DNA of 64,000 bases, taken from positions 26,719-90,718 of the forward strand of contig NZ_AWWI01000027.1 of NCBI RefSeq assembly GCF_002760615.1. The letters are read 5' to 3'. Within the stretch, counting starts at the first letter, position 1. Each line of letters starts with the position of its first letter. A model generated the notes under the pieces. It saw only the letters and a program-made list of their open reading frames with translations. It had not been told where the DNA came from and did not search any database. The stretch comes from Puniceibacterium antarcticum (lineage in GTDB: Bacteria > Pseudomonadota > Alphaproteobacteria > Rhodobacterales > Rhodobacteraceae). Shown in pieces: positions 52,777 to 61,881 of the stretch. A program made the translations under genes and the position numbers.

Positions 52777-54414
52777 TTACTGGGCATAGCCATTGAGCAG
52801 GGACAGCACAATGCTGGCACTGGAGGAAAGGCTGTTGTTTGCCTGCTGATCCCCTGTCAGCAGGAACCGGCGCCTGAGCTGATCCAGCTTTTCGGGATTG
52901 GTAAAGTCCGAGACTTTTTCAACGCCGAAATACTGCGATGAGCGTTTCTTGAATTCGCTCAGCTGCCGGTCGATGTCCAGAGTGCCAAAGCTGGATGGCA
53001 GGTTGAAGGCGGTTTCAAACACCGTGCGCAGTGGTTTGGAGGCCATGACACCAAACCATTGGGCATCTGTTGATTTGGTGCGTGTGGTCAGATCGGACAG
53101 ATCGCGTTCCAGCGACAGAGCGATGCGCATGTTGGCATCACTTTCGCCGATCTGCTTTTCGAACTGCCGGTCCAGATAGTTTCTGGTGATAGTGTCGGCA
53201 AAGCCGCTGGGATACGTCCGCTCGGACGAGGTTGCCTGGACGTTGATGGCGTCGGCAAAGGCCTTGTAGCGTTTGTCCGGATAGACATTCAGCAGCGAGT
53301 TGGGATCGGAGCGGTCGGAGTCCAGTATCCGGGTCGCCAGGTCGATCTTTCCGACGCCTTGCGGAAGGTCGAAGAAGTTCATGACCGTCAGCGTCAGGCT
53401 TACATTGTTGAAAAGATCACTGGATTTTTCAAATCCGGTGCTGCGCGTTTCCATAGCCTCGACCAGTTTGACCGCCGCGCTTTTTTCCAGAGTGACCTCA
53501 CCCGTCAGGGCATCGGTTGTTTCCCTGTCTGGGTCACCAAAGGCGAAGGCCTTGGACAGGGCGAGAAAGCGCGGATCCTCCTGCGTGGCGGCAAAGGAGT
53601 TTTCATCATAGGGATTGGATTCCAGAACGTTTTTCAGGAAATCCGTCTTGTATAAAATGTTGTTGTCATTTTCCAAGCCAAAGATCGCGAGGGTGGCATT
53701 CTGGAATTTGGTGTCGCTCAGAAGCTTGTCCGGCGAGGTGAAATAGAGCACCTCATCGCTAAAATCCTTGGCATAGTCGATCAGGTTGTCCTTGGCCTGG
53801 ACCTTGCCCTGAAAATCAAAGGTTTTTGCCAGATCCACATAGCGTTTGTCCGAGAGCCGGTTGGCAAAGGAACTCTTGTCTGTCAGATCCGAGGTCAGAA
53901 CCTTCTGCAGGAAGAATGTATTGCCACTGTCCGCTTCGAGGCCAAAGCTTTTGAGGGTGGCGCGCAGCAGGCCGGGGTCTGACAGCAGATCCGCAGGTTC
54001 CTGAACTTTGGCAAGCTTTGCGGCGACGGCGTCCTTGTCTGTGGTCGAGTCGATCTTGGGCCCGCTTGTTCCCTTGAAATTGAAGGCCTGCGCCAGCGCG
54101 AGGTAGCTTTTGTCGGCCAGCCGGTTCGCCAAGGATTTCGCATCGGACAGATCAGAATCAAGCACCTGCCGGATGAATTCGCGGTTGTTGAGATCATCGT
54201 CAAGGCCGAAGGCACCAAGCGCGACCTTCAGCAGGTTGCGGTTGTCCAGAAGCTGTTCGGAGGTCTGCACCGACTGGATCTGTTCCTTGAACGCGGTGGT
54301 TTCGCGCGCGACCAAGGGCGATTTTTCGAACGTGATCTGCTGTTTTTCGCGGGTGCGATTCAGAAATTCCCAGCCGCTGAGGCCGCTGCCGCTTACGAAG
54401 GGAGAATAGCTCAT
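52777..54414 (-). CDS. DUF1217 family protein with internal repeats
   Basis: A 545-residue soluble protein without signal peptide. DUF1217 proteins are found in flagellar regions of alphaproteobacteria, but no flagellar gene is near. A roughly 80-100-residue unit recurs four times (near residues 55, 140, 230 and 330), each with a segment of type FGL-[DE]xD, VL.SDLSD..S-ANRL-DKRY-.LA-.F.F. The C-terminal 150 residues contain SDANMRIALSLERDL. The function is not known. Confidence 0.83.
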   Translation of the reverse strand: MSYSPFVSGSGLSGWEFLNRTREKQQITFEKSPLVARETTAFKEQIQSVQTSEQLLDNRNLLKVALGAFGLDDDLNNREFIRQVLDSDLSDAKSLANRLADKSYLALAQAFNFKGTSGPKIDSTTDKDAVAAKLAKVQEPADLLSDPGLLRATLKSFGLEADSGNTFFLQKVLTSDLTDKSSFANRLSDKRYVDLAKTFDFQGKVQAKDNLIDYAKDFSDEVLYFTSPDKLLSDTKFQNATLAIFGLENDNNILYKTDFLKNVLESNPYDENSFAATQEDPRFLALSKAFAFGDPDRETTDALTGEVTLEKSAAVKLVEAMETRSTGFEKSSDLFNNVSLTLTVMNFFDLPQGVGKIDLATRILDSDRSDPNSLLNVYPDKRYKAFADAINVQATSSERTYPSGFADTITRNYLDRQFEKQIGESDANMRIALSLERDLSDLTTRTKSTDAQWFGVMASKPLRTVFETAFNLPSSFGTLDIDRQLSEFKKRSSQYFGVEKVSDFTNPEKLDQLRRRFLLTGDQQANNSLSSSASIVLSLLNGYAQ

Positions 54415-54640
54415 GATACGTCGGCCTCCATAAAGACATACCGCACGCGGCCTGGCACCTTTTGCCTAGCCGCGAGAAATATCCCGGTCACGCGGAACAG
54501 ATACGGTGTCTATGAGGAGTGATAGCGGCAGTTTATGAACAAAAGCTTGCCAGATCCCGAACGGGCCGGGGCATGTAGGGCGGATTTTAGAGCATTCTGT
54601 CAGAAATTGAGGTCAGCAGGGTGCCCGCAGGCAGCATGCT

Positions 54641-57600
54641 TCAGGCGACCAGCTTTTCGGCGCGCTTGAGGTCGACCGAAACCAGCTGGCTGACGCCCTG
54701 TTCCTGCATGGTGACGCCGAAGAGGCGGTCCATCCTGCTCATTGTCACGGCGTGGTGAGTGATGATCAGGAACCGCGTGTTGGTGCGGCGGCACATTTCG
54801 TCCAGCAGATCGCAGAAGCGGGTGACGTTGGCGTCATCCAGCGGGGCATCCACCTCGTCCAGCACGCAGATTGGGGCGGGGTTGGCGAGGAAGACCGCAA
54901 AGATCAGCGCCATGGCGGTCAAGGTCTGTTCGCCGCCCGACAGCAGGCTGAGGGTCGAGAGCTTCTTGCCGGGCGGCTGGCAGAGGATTTCAAGACCGGC
55001 TTCCAGCGGGTCGTCGGATTCAACCATGACCAGATTGGCCTCGCCCCCATTGAAGAGGTGTGTGAACAGCATGCCAAAGTTGGAATTCACCTGTTCAAAG
55101 GCGGTCAGCAGACGTTCGCGCCCCTCGCGGTTGAGGCTGGCAATGCCGGTCCGCAGGGTCTTGATCGCCTCTTCGAGGTCGGTTTTTTCACTGACCAGCG
55201 TGTCATGTTCTTCCTGCACTTCGCGGGCGTCTTCCTCGGCGCGCAGATTGACGGCGCCAAGCGCGTCACGCTGGCGTTTCAGGGCGTTGACCTGCGCCTC
55301 GATCGTGTCGGAAGGGGCGATGTCCTCGGGGTTGGTGTCCAGCATCGCCAGCAGCTTTTGCGGCGTGGTTTCCAGATCGTCGGCGATGCGCAGGGTGGCC
55401 TGGGCCACGGTGTCTATGGCGGCTTCGGTGCGGGCCTGTGCAGCGGCGCGGCCTTCGCGGGCATCAGAGGCAGCGCGTTCTGTGTCGCGTTCGGCGGTGA
55501 TCGCATCGCGCAGGGCGGTTTCGGCGGCGGAGAGCGCGCTGGTGGCGCTGGCACGGCGGGCCTCGGCGTCGCTGATCGCGTCGTTCAGCTCTTCGCGCTT
55601 TTCGGCCAGCTCTTCGGGGACGGCGGAGGCCTCTTCCAGTTCCTCTTCGGCGGCGGCACGGCGGTCCAGCAATTCGCCGCTGCGGGTCTTTGCTGTTTCG
55701 AGACGGTTGCGCCAGCCGGACAGGTCCTTGCTGACCTGCTGGATGCGGGCCTTGCGGGCATCGCCGTCGCGCCGCAGTTCGTCATGGGCAGAGCGGCGCG
55801 CCATCATGGTTATGCGCGCGGCTTCGACGGTCATCTTGATATCTTCTACTTCGGCCCGGGCAGAGCCGAGATCGGGCAGTTCGGCAATGGCGCGCTCTGC
55901 CTCTGAGACCTGCTGGCGGGCCTGTGTCGCCTCATCCTCGTGACGCGAGACGGCAAGGCCGAGGCTTTCGAGTTTGCTCATCGCGACGCTGCGGTCAGCT
56001 TCGGCACGCGAGACGGTGCGGGTGGCCTGCGTGAGGTCAGCATCGGCCTGGCGGCGCGCCTCGCGGGCGGCCTTGTCGGCGCGGGTGAGATCGGCAAGCC
56101 GGGCGGTCAACGCCTCATGTGCGCCGCGCGCTGCTTCCATCCGGGCGGTGGCGCGGGTGGTTTCCTGCTTCAGCGCGTCCAGCCGGTTGATCTGTTCCAG
56201 ACGCAGGGCGGCGGCCGAGGGCGCATCTTCTGCCCCGGCGCGGTAGCCGTCCCAGCGCCAGAGATCGCCCTGGAGGCTGACAAGACGCTGGCCGGGTTTC
56301 AGCAGCGGTTGCAGGCGGGGGCCGTCGGCGGCGTCGATCAGGCCGATCTGGCTCATCCGGCGGTTCAGCACCTCGGGGACCGAGACGTGGCTGGCAAGCA
56401 CACTGGCCCCATCGGGCAGAGGTTGAGAGGCGTCATAGGCCGGCAGGATTGCCCAGCCAGAGGGGCCGTCGGCGCCGATCTGCGGCGCGCGCAGGTCATC
56501 GGCCAGAGCGGCGCCAAGTGCCTTTTCATAGCCCTGCGCCACCTGAAGCTGATCAAGGATCTGGCCGCCTTCGGCGGTGTCGCGGTCCAGCAGGCGGGAC
56601 AGGGCGGACACCTCGGCGCGCAGGGCGTTGGCTTCGCCTTCGGCTTCGGAGCGTTCGGCGCGGGCGTCGGCCTCTTCCGCCTGGGTGTCGGCGCGGGCGG
56701 TTTCCGCCTCGGCCAGCAGGGTTTCGGAGTCTGTCGCGCGGTCGCGGGCGGTCTGGGCGCAGGTTTCGGCCTCGGCCATGGTCGTGTCGGCATTGACCAG
56801 AACATCCTGCGCCTGCGTGGCGGCGGCACTGGCGCGGGCGGCTTCATCCTCGCTGCGCTGGAGGGTCTTGCGGCTGTCGCCCAGCAGGCGGTGGGCCGAG
56901 TGATGGCGGGCCGAAAGACGGGCCACATCCTCGGTCAGGCGGGTCAGGTCGTCTTCGCGTTCCTGCAACACGCCTGCGGCTTCGGAGGCGGCTTCGGCGC
57001 TCTCGGAGAGTTTTTCGTCGTGGCCTTCGGCGTCCCGGGTCAGGTCGTGGGTTTCCTGTTCCAGCCGCTCGATGGTGTCGATCGCGTCCTGATTGAGGCC
57101 GCTCTCACGCTCCATGTCATTGCTCATCTGGTCGATGCGACGACGCAGGGTGGCGATGGTGTCGATGGCGCGCTTTTCCTGATCGGACAGCGTGTCGCGC
57201 TGCACCGTCAGACGCTGCAGGATGGCCGAGGCGATGGCCTCTTCCTCGCGCAGGGGCGGCAGGGCCTCTTCATATCGAGCGCGCAGCTTGCCTGCATCGC
57301 GCGCGGCGGTTTCGATGCGCGCGGCCTCGGTCGTGATACTGCGCAGCACCTGTTCGGCGCGCAGGCGGGCCTCATCCGCCTCGCGCCAGCGGCGGTAGAG
57401 CAGCTGGCCTTCGGCGCGGCGCAGATCAGCGCCGATGGCGCGGTAGCGGGCGGCCTGCTTTGCCTGCCGGGCCAGTGTGGTCAGCTGTGCGGCAAGCTGT
57501 TCGACCACGTCATCTACGCGCAGCAGGTTCGCTTCGGTGTTGTTGAGCTTCAGCTCGGCCTCGTGACGGCGCTGATAAAGGCCGGAAATGCCGGCGGCCT

Positions 57601-58096
57601 CTTCGAGGATGCGGCGGCGGGCCTTGGGTTTGGCGCTGATCAGTTCGGAAATCTGGCCCTGACGCACCAGTGCGGGGGAATGCGAGCCGGTGGACGCATC
57701 CGCGAACAGCATCTGCACGTCGCGGGCGCGGGTTTCCTTGCCATTGGCCTTGTAGGCCGAACCGACATCGCGGGTGATGCGGCGCACGACTTCGAGTTGA
57801 TCGAGATCGTTGAACCCTGCAGGGGCCAGACGTTCGGAATTGTCGATGGTCAGGCAGACCTCGGCAAAGTTCTTGGCGTTGCGGGAAGCGGCACCGGCAA
57901 AGATCACATCCTCCATCCCGCCGCCACGCATGGCGGTGGGGCGATTTTCGCCCATGACCCAGCGCAAGGCCTCCAGCAGGTTCGACTTGCCACAGCCGTT
58001 CGGCCCGACAACGCCTGTCAGCCCTTCGGCAATGATCAGGTCGGTCGGGTCCACGAAGCTTTTGAAGCCGTTCAATCGAAGCTTGGAGAACTGCAA
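54641..58096 (-). CDS. smc: Chromosome segregation protein SMC
   Basis: An 1151-residue ATPase that organises and segregates chromosomes with ScpAB. Walker A GPNGCGKSN is at residues 31-39, a long coiled coil with a central hinge follows, and near the C-terminus are the signature LSLLSGGEQTLTAMAL and Walker B ICVLDEVDAPLDD. The N-terminal LNGFKSF is typical. The length is normal for alphaproteobacteria. ScpA and ScpB are not in the window. Confidence 0.97.
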   Translation of the reverse strand: MQFSKLRLNGFKSFVDPTDLIIAEGLTGVVGPNGCGKSNLLEALRWVMGENRPTAMRGGGMEDVIFAGAASRNAKNFAEVCLTIDNSERLAPAGFNDLDQLEVVRRITRDVGSAYKANGKETRARDVQMLFADASTGSHSPALVRQGQISELISAKPKARRRILEEAAGISGLYQRRHEAELKLNNTEANLLRVDDVVEQLAAQLTTLARQAKQAARYRAIGADLRRAEGQLLYRRWREADEARLRAEQVLRSITTEAARIETAARDAGKLRARYEEALPPLREEEAIASAILQRLTVQRDTLSDQEKRAIDTIATLRRRIDQMSNDMERESGLNQDAIDTIERLEQETHDLTRDAEGHDEKLSESAEAASEAAGVLQEREDDLTRLTEDVARLSARHHSAHRLLGDSRKTLQRSEDEAARASAAATQAQDVLVNADTTMAEAETCAQTARDRATDSETLLAEAETARADTQAEEADARAERSEAEGEANALRAEVSALSRLLDRDTAEGGQILDQLQVAQGYEKALGAALADDLRAPQIGADGPSGWAILPAYDASQPLPDGASVLASHVSVPEVLNRRMSQIGLIDAADGPRLQPLLKPGQRLVSLQGDLWRWDGYRAGAEDAPSAAALRLEQINRLDALKQETTRATARMEAARGAHEALTARLADLTRADKAAREARRQADADLTQATRTVSRAEADRSVAMSKLESLGLAVSRHEDEATQARQQVSEAERAIAELPDLGSARAEVEDIKMTVEAARITMMARRSAHDELRRDGDARKARIQQVSKDLSGWRNRLETAKTRSGELLDRRAAAEEELEEASAVPEELAEKREELNDAISDAEARRASATSALSAAETALRDAITAERDTERAASDAREGRAAAQARTEAAIDTVAQATLRIADDLETTPQKLLAMLDTNPEDIAPSDTIEAQVNALKRQRDALGAVNLRAEEDAREVQEEHDTLVSEKTDLEEAIKTLRTGIASLNREGRERLLTAFEQVNSNFGMLFTHLFNGGEANLVMVESDDPLEAGLEILCQPPGKKLSTLSLLSGGEQTLTAMALIFAVFLANPAPICVLDEVDAPLDDANVTRFCDLLDEMCRRTNTRFLIITHHAVTMSRMDRLFGVTMQEQGVSQLVSVDLKRAEKLVA

Positions 58097-58284
58097 AGGG
58101 GTTCGGTGCCTTGTGATTCAGAGTCTGACGCACATTGTGCGGTTTCAGGGCGAGCAGTGTCAACGAGATTGCGCCGTATCTGGTTGGCTTGAGGGGGCTT
58201 ATCTACAAAATATTGCGCGGTTTCCAGCTTGCCGTGGCCCGCGGAATTTGCAGGATGCCGCCATGCGCTGAACAGGAGAGCCCG

Positions 58285-58749
58285 ATGCCCGTCACAATAG
58301 ATGCCGTTTCCGCCCGAGATCCGCGGGCTGTTGCCCTGCTGGAGCAGAGTCACGCACTGATGCGTGCGCTGTTTGCGCCCGAAGACAACCACTTTCTGGA
58401 GATTGATGCGCTGTGCATGCCGGGCATCAGCTTTTATCTGGCCACAGATGGCGGGCGCGGGCTGGGTTGTGTGGCGCTGCGGCGCATGGATGGGGATGGC
58501 GAGGTGAAATCGTTTTTTGTCGATCCCGATGCGCGGGGGCTGGGTGTGGGGCGGGCGCTGCTTGCGCATCTTGAAGGGGTGGCGCGGGCCGAAGGTCTGG
58601 GTTGGCTGCGGCTGGAAACGGGTCCAAGTCTGGACGCGGCGGCGCGGCTTTACCAGTCTCAGGGGTTTGTGCCCCGTGGGCCGTTCGCAGATTATAAAGA
58701 GTCCCCGGCGAGCCTGTTTTTTGAAAAGCCGGTGAGTCAGTTCGCATAA
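58285..58749 (+). CDS. GNAT family N-acetyltransferase
   Basis: A 154-residue acetyltransferase. The acetyl-CoA loop is PDARGLGVGRALLAHLEG, and the late SLDAAARLYQSQGFVPRGPFADY gives the closing motif. ATG 58285 has CAGGAG upstream; the longer frame is antisense to smc. The substrate is unknown (YhbS/PA4794-like groups have similar size). Its 3' end overlaps the lipoprotein gene by 13 bases, the two being convergent. Confidence 0.85.
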   Translation: MPVTIDAVSARDPRAVALLEQSHALMRALFAPEDNHFLEIDALCMPGISFYLATDGGRGLGCVALRRMDGDGEVKSFFVDPDARGLGVGRALLAHLEGVARAEGLGWLRLETGPSLDAAARLYQSQGFVPRGPFADYKESPASLFFEKPVSQFA

Positions 58750-59141
58750 CAGTCAAGCTGCAGATCGCGGATGGTGCGGGCTGGTGCGGCATAGGTGTCG
58801 AAAACATCGCAGCTGAACCGTGCGCTGCGTCTGGGCTTCGGCGGTGGAGGTGAGCCGTTGCAGGACAGGCCGATGACCATCATGGCGGCGTCGCCCCGGA
58901 TCCAGTGCGGGATGCAGCCGGTCAGATCATGTGCGGCGAGGCCGGCCTTCTGCGCGACGGTTTCGAACCTTGGGAAAGCCTCTGGGCTGGTGCGGATCAC
59001 CTCGACCAATGTGCCGTTGACGCGCAGCAGGAACCGGCTGCCGTCCACCTCTTGCCGCACCGGGGCAATGCCGCGAAAACCTGGACCGGCGGTGTTGCAC
59101 GCCACGATTGTCAGAAGGGGCAGGATCAGGAGACACCTCAT
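58737..59141 (-). CDS. Hypothetical lipoprotein
   Basis: A 134-residue protein with signal MRCLLILPLLTIVAC and lipobox IVAC at the end of it. Four later Cys (TGCIPHW, LSCNG, FSCDV, LDCYAN) could form disulfides. The central RFLLRVNGTLVEVIRTS may be a beta-strand pair. I do not recognise the family. It lies between hpaI (upstream on the same strand) and the GNAT gene (convergent). Confidence 0.7.
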   Translation of the reverse strand: MRCLLILPLLTIVACNTAGPGFRGIAPVRQEVDGSRFLLRVNGTLVEVIRTSPEAFPRFETVAQKAGLAAHDLTGCIPHWIRGDAAMMVIGLSCNGSPPPPKPRRSARFSCDVFDTYAAPARTIRDLQLDCYAN

Positions 59142-59176
59142 CCTGCCAGTTTGACCGGATCTTGGTTAATAAAGAT

Positions 59177-59956
59177 TTAGGCGTCCGCGATGTGATCCTG
59201 CCATTTTGTTGCCAGCGCCCGAAGGCCGCGCGCCAGAAACACCACATCCGCGCCGACCGCCACAAATTGCGCTCCGTTTTCAAAGTGCTGCGCAAGCGCT
59301 TTGTCATCAAAGTCGATGATCCCGGCGGCCTTGTCCGATGCAGCGATGCGGCGCAGAGTTTCGGCCACCACGGCCTGCATTTCGGGGGCATTGGGGTTGG
59401 TTGTGTGGCCCATGTCGGCGGCCAGATCGGCAGGGCCGACAAAGACCGCATCGACGCCATCGACCTCGAGTATCTCGTCCAGCGCGTCCAGACCGGCGCG
59501 GGTTTCGACCTGCACGATCAGGCACATCTGGTCGTTTGCAGTGGCGGCATAATCGGCAACCGTGCCGAAATGTGACGCGCGGCCAAGCACATAGCCCATG
59601 CCGCGGATGCCTTCTGGCGGATAGCGCATGGCACGGACCAGCGCGCGCGCCTCTTCGGCCGAATTGACCATTGGGATCAGCAGGGATTGGGCACCGGCAT
59701 CCAGCACCTGCTTGATCAGCCAGGGTTCGCCCATGGGCAGGCGGACGATGGGCGAGGTATGTGCATCGAGCACCTGAAGCTGGCGGGCAATAGAGGCCAG
59801 ATCGTTTGGCGCGTGCTCTGCGTCGATCAGCACCCAGTCGAACCCGGCGCGGGCGGTCGCCTCGGCTGCATAGGGGTCGCAGAGCCCCATCCAGCAGCCG
59901 ATGCTGCGTTCGCCTTTGGCAAGGGAAGCTTTGAAACGGTTCAATGGGGCGGCCAT
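59177..59956 (-). CDS. hpaI: HpcH/HpaI family aldolase
   Basis: A 259-residue class II aldolase, TIM-barrel fold. WVLIDAEHAPND carries catalytic Asp/Glu, the QVETRAGLDALDEIL segment the metal-binding Glu, and VFVGPADLAADMG the metal-binding Asp. Substrates in the family are 4-hydroxy-2-oxoheptanedioate and related 2-oxo acids. ATG 59956 is the family start (MAAPLNRFKASL). It is divergent from a MarR regulator, as in aromatic catabolism loci, but no other catabolic gene is near. Confidence 0.88.
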   Translation of the reverse strand: MAAPLNRFKASLAKGERSIGCWMGLCDPYAAEATARAGFDWVLIDAEHAPNDLASIARQLQVLDAHTSPIVRLPMGEPWLIKQVLDAGAQSLLIPMVNSAEEARALVRAMRYPPEGIRGMGYVLGRASHFGTVADYAATANDQMCLIVQVETRAGLDALDEILEVDGVDAVFVGPADLAADMGHTTNPNAPEMQAVVAETLRRIAASDKAAGIIDFDDKALAQHFENGAQFVAVGADVVFLARGLRALATKWQDHIADA

Positions 59957-60163
59957 GCGGGCTCCTGTGGTGATGCAGCTTTTGATATTGCTGCGGGACC
60001 CTAGACCGCATTTTCGCGCAAACCAAGCCAGTCCTGAAGGGGTTGGCGGAGGGGAATTTCTGCGGCCTGGTGAAGAGATAAAGCCGATCTGCGCAGGCGG
60101 GCCCTTGACCTGTCGGGCCGTCAAATTAGGTGCAACTCAACTTTAAATGACAGTTCCGCGCAG

Positions 60164-60619
60164 ATGACCCAATCTTTTGACTTTAATTTCTCGCTTTTCC
60201 TGCCGTACCTGTTGGATCAGGCGGCGGAGGCATCTGTGCTGCGGTTTCAAAGCCTGCACCGGGACCGGTACGGGTTGATGCAGACGGACTGGCAGGTGCT
60301 GTTCCAGTTGGGGCTGCAGACCCGCCTGACCGCGCAGGAGATCAGCGCCCGCGCGGGTATTCACAAGACCAAGGTCAGCCGCGCGGTGCAGCGGCTGGAA
60401 AGCCGCGATTTTCTGCGGCGGGGGCTTGATCGGGCGGACCGGCGGCGGGCGCCGCTGGAACTGACCGCTGAGGGGCTTAATGCCTATGCGGAACTGCACA
60501 GCGCGGCGAGCGACTATGAGACCGCGCTGGCGCGGCAGCTGGGGGATGAGGAGCTGGAGACCCTGCGGCGCAGCCTGCTGCGGCTTGCCGGACAAGAGCG
60601 CAGCGCGGTCAGAAGCTGA
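60164..60619 (+). CDS. MarR family transcriptional regulator
   Basis: A 151-residue winged-helix regulator. The recognition region is LTAQEISARAGIHKTKVSRAVQRLESRDFL and the wing RADRRRAPLELTAEG. HpaR/HpcR-like proteins of this family control homoprotocatechuate genes, and this one is divergent from hpaI, which suggests control of hpaI. The AATTAGGTGCAACTCAAC sequence in the gap may hold its operator. Its 3' end overlaps mipZ by 11 bases (convergent). Confidence 0.87.
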   Translation: MTQSFDFNFSLFLPYLLDQAAEASVLRFQSLHRDRYGLMQTDWQVLFQLGLQTRLTAQEISARAGIHKTKVSRAVQRLESRDFLRRGLDRADRRRAPLELTAEGLNAYAELHSAASDYETALARQLGDEELETLRRSLLRLAGQERSAVRS

Positions 60620-61415
60620 TGGAAACTTCTGGCAAATTCAACGCCTTGATCAGCTCGCGCAGTTCTTGCCGCGCGGCGACGTTTGAGATGTTGAGCTGCT
60701 TCACGCCGACATCCTTGAGATCGAGGAGGGTGAGGCCGCGGGGGAAGAGTTCGCGGAACACCACGCGTTCGCTGAATCCGGGGGCGATGCGGAAACCGAT
60801 GCGTTTGGCCAGACGCTCCAGCGCCTTTTCCATCTTCATCTTGTTGACCATATTCTGCGCCCCAAGCCGGTTGCGCAGCACGATCCAGTCGATGGGTTTC
60901 AGCCGGGCCTGAGAGCGCAACTGTCTGGCATTCCACACCATTTCTGAATAGACCGACGGCCCTTCGACCTTTTCCCCGCTGGCATCCACATGGGCGAGGA
61001 GGTCAAAATCCACGAAGCTGTCGTTGAGGGGGGTGACCAGGGTATCGGCCAGGGAATGGGCGATCTGCGACAGGCGGGTGTGTGACCCTGGGCAGTCTAT
61101 CAGTATGAAATCGTTCAGTTTTTCGAGGTGAGCAACAGCGGCGCGCAGGCGGTGGTCGGCGAGGTTTTCGTCCGGCGGCACGGTATCGGGATCGACCTCG
61201 GGCAGGGGCAGGAAGGTCGGGCTGGGCAGGTCGAGGCCGGAAGATGTGAGGAATTTCAAGCGGTTGTCGGCGTATCGGCCCAGCGTTTGCTGGCGCATAT
61301 CGAGGTCAAGAGTGCCTATTCGGTGGCCCATTCTGGCGAGGGCGGTGGAGATGTGCATCGAAACGGTGGACTTTCCCGCACCGCCCTTTTCGTTCCCGAC
61401 AACGATGATATGTGC
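60609..61415 (-). CDS. mipZ: Division-plane positioning ATPase MipZ
   Basis: A 268-residue P-loop ATPase of the ParA/MinD group. The deviant Walker A is VVGNEKGGAGKST, with Lys11 and Lys16, and further MipZ-typical motifs are LDLDMRQQTLGRYADNR, TPLNDSFVDFDLLA, WIVLRNRLG, and RVVFRELFPRGLTLLDL. MipZ forms a gradient from the poles and blocks FtsZ away from midcell. The GTG at 61415 is used since AGGG lies before it; GTG 61442 is possible. A CCATAYG array precedes it. Confidence 0.93.
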   Translation of the reverse strand, partial: AHIIVVGNEKGGAGKSTVSMHISTALARMGHRIGTLDLDMRQQTLGRYADNRLKFLTSSGLDLPSPTFLPLPEVDPDTVPPDENLADHRLRAAVAHLEKLNDFILIDCPGSHTRLSQIAHSLADTLVTPLNDSFVDFDLLAHVDASGEKVEGPSVYSEMVWNARQLRSQARLKPIDWIVLRNRLGAQNMVNKMKMEKALERLAKRIGFRIAPGFSERVVFRELFPRGLTLLDLKDVGVKQLNISNVAARQELRELIKALNLPEVSISF

Positions 61416-61881
61416 CACTGAAATACCCTTGATCCTGCCCACATGTTCGGCTGCGGGACGTTGACCCTACCGTATCTTGGGCATCCCCCTGTGAAAAGCC
61501 GCAGCGGGCCAAGGCCCTGCCATTGTGTCCTGCCTGCCGCAGACGCCGGGCTGGAGGGCATATGGAAGCCGTATGGTTTTCGTATGGCTGGCGATTTCGT
61601 GGACGGATAGAGGCCGTGCCCACGGGTCGCCTCGGAGGAGTGGGAATTCGGGGGGCTAGATGTTGTGCGGGGAGCAACCTTGGCCCAGAGGGCTTGGTTT
61701 ATCGGAGGGGAACGATCCGAGAATGCCCTTCAGCGGACAGCCAAGAGCAACATTGCAGCCTTGCTGAACCCGCAACGCTCATCAGGGGGATTTTCCGTCC
61801 TCTGGAACAGGGGAGGTGCAGCAAAGGCGTGGCCTGCATCGCGAAGGCTGTGAAGGCCACATTTGAAGGGCATGACAGGTC
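61416..61881. other. 466-bp gap: CCATAYG array upstream of mipZ, no recognised gene
   Basis: Apart from the array at 61559-61587 the gap has short open frames (61523-61924, 61665-61853) with unlike composition and no family match. No palindrome or terminator stands out. The mipZ promoter should be here. Confidence 0.6.
61559..61587 (-). promoter_or_regulatory. CCATAYG array with exact 11-bp period upstream of mipZ
   Basis: On the + strand CATATGG at 61559 and CGTATGG at 61570 and 61581; a weak fourth unit (GGGCTGG) falls at 61548, again 11 bp off. The distance to the mipZ GTG is about 144 bp. Confidence 0.65.
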
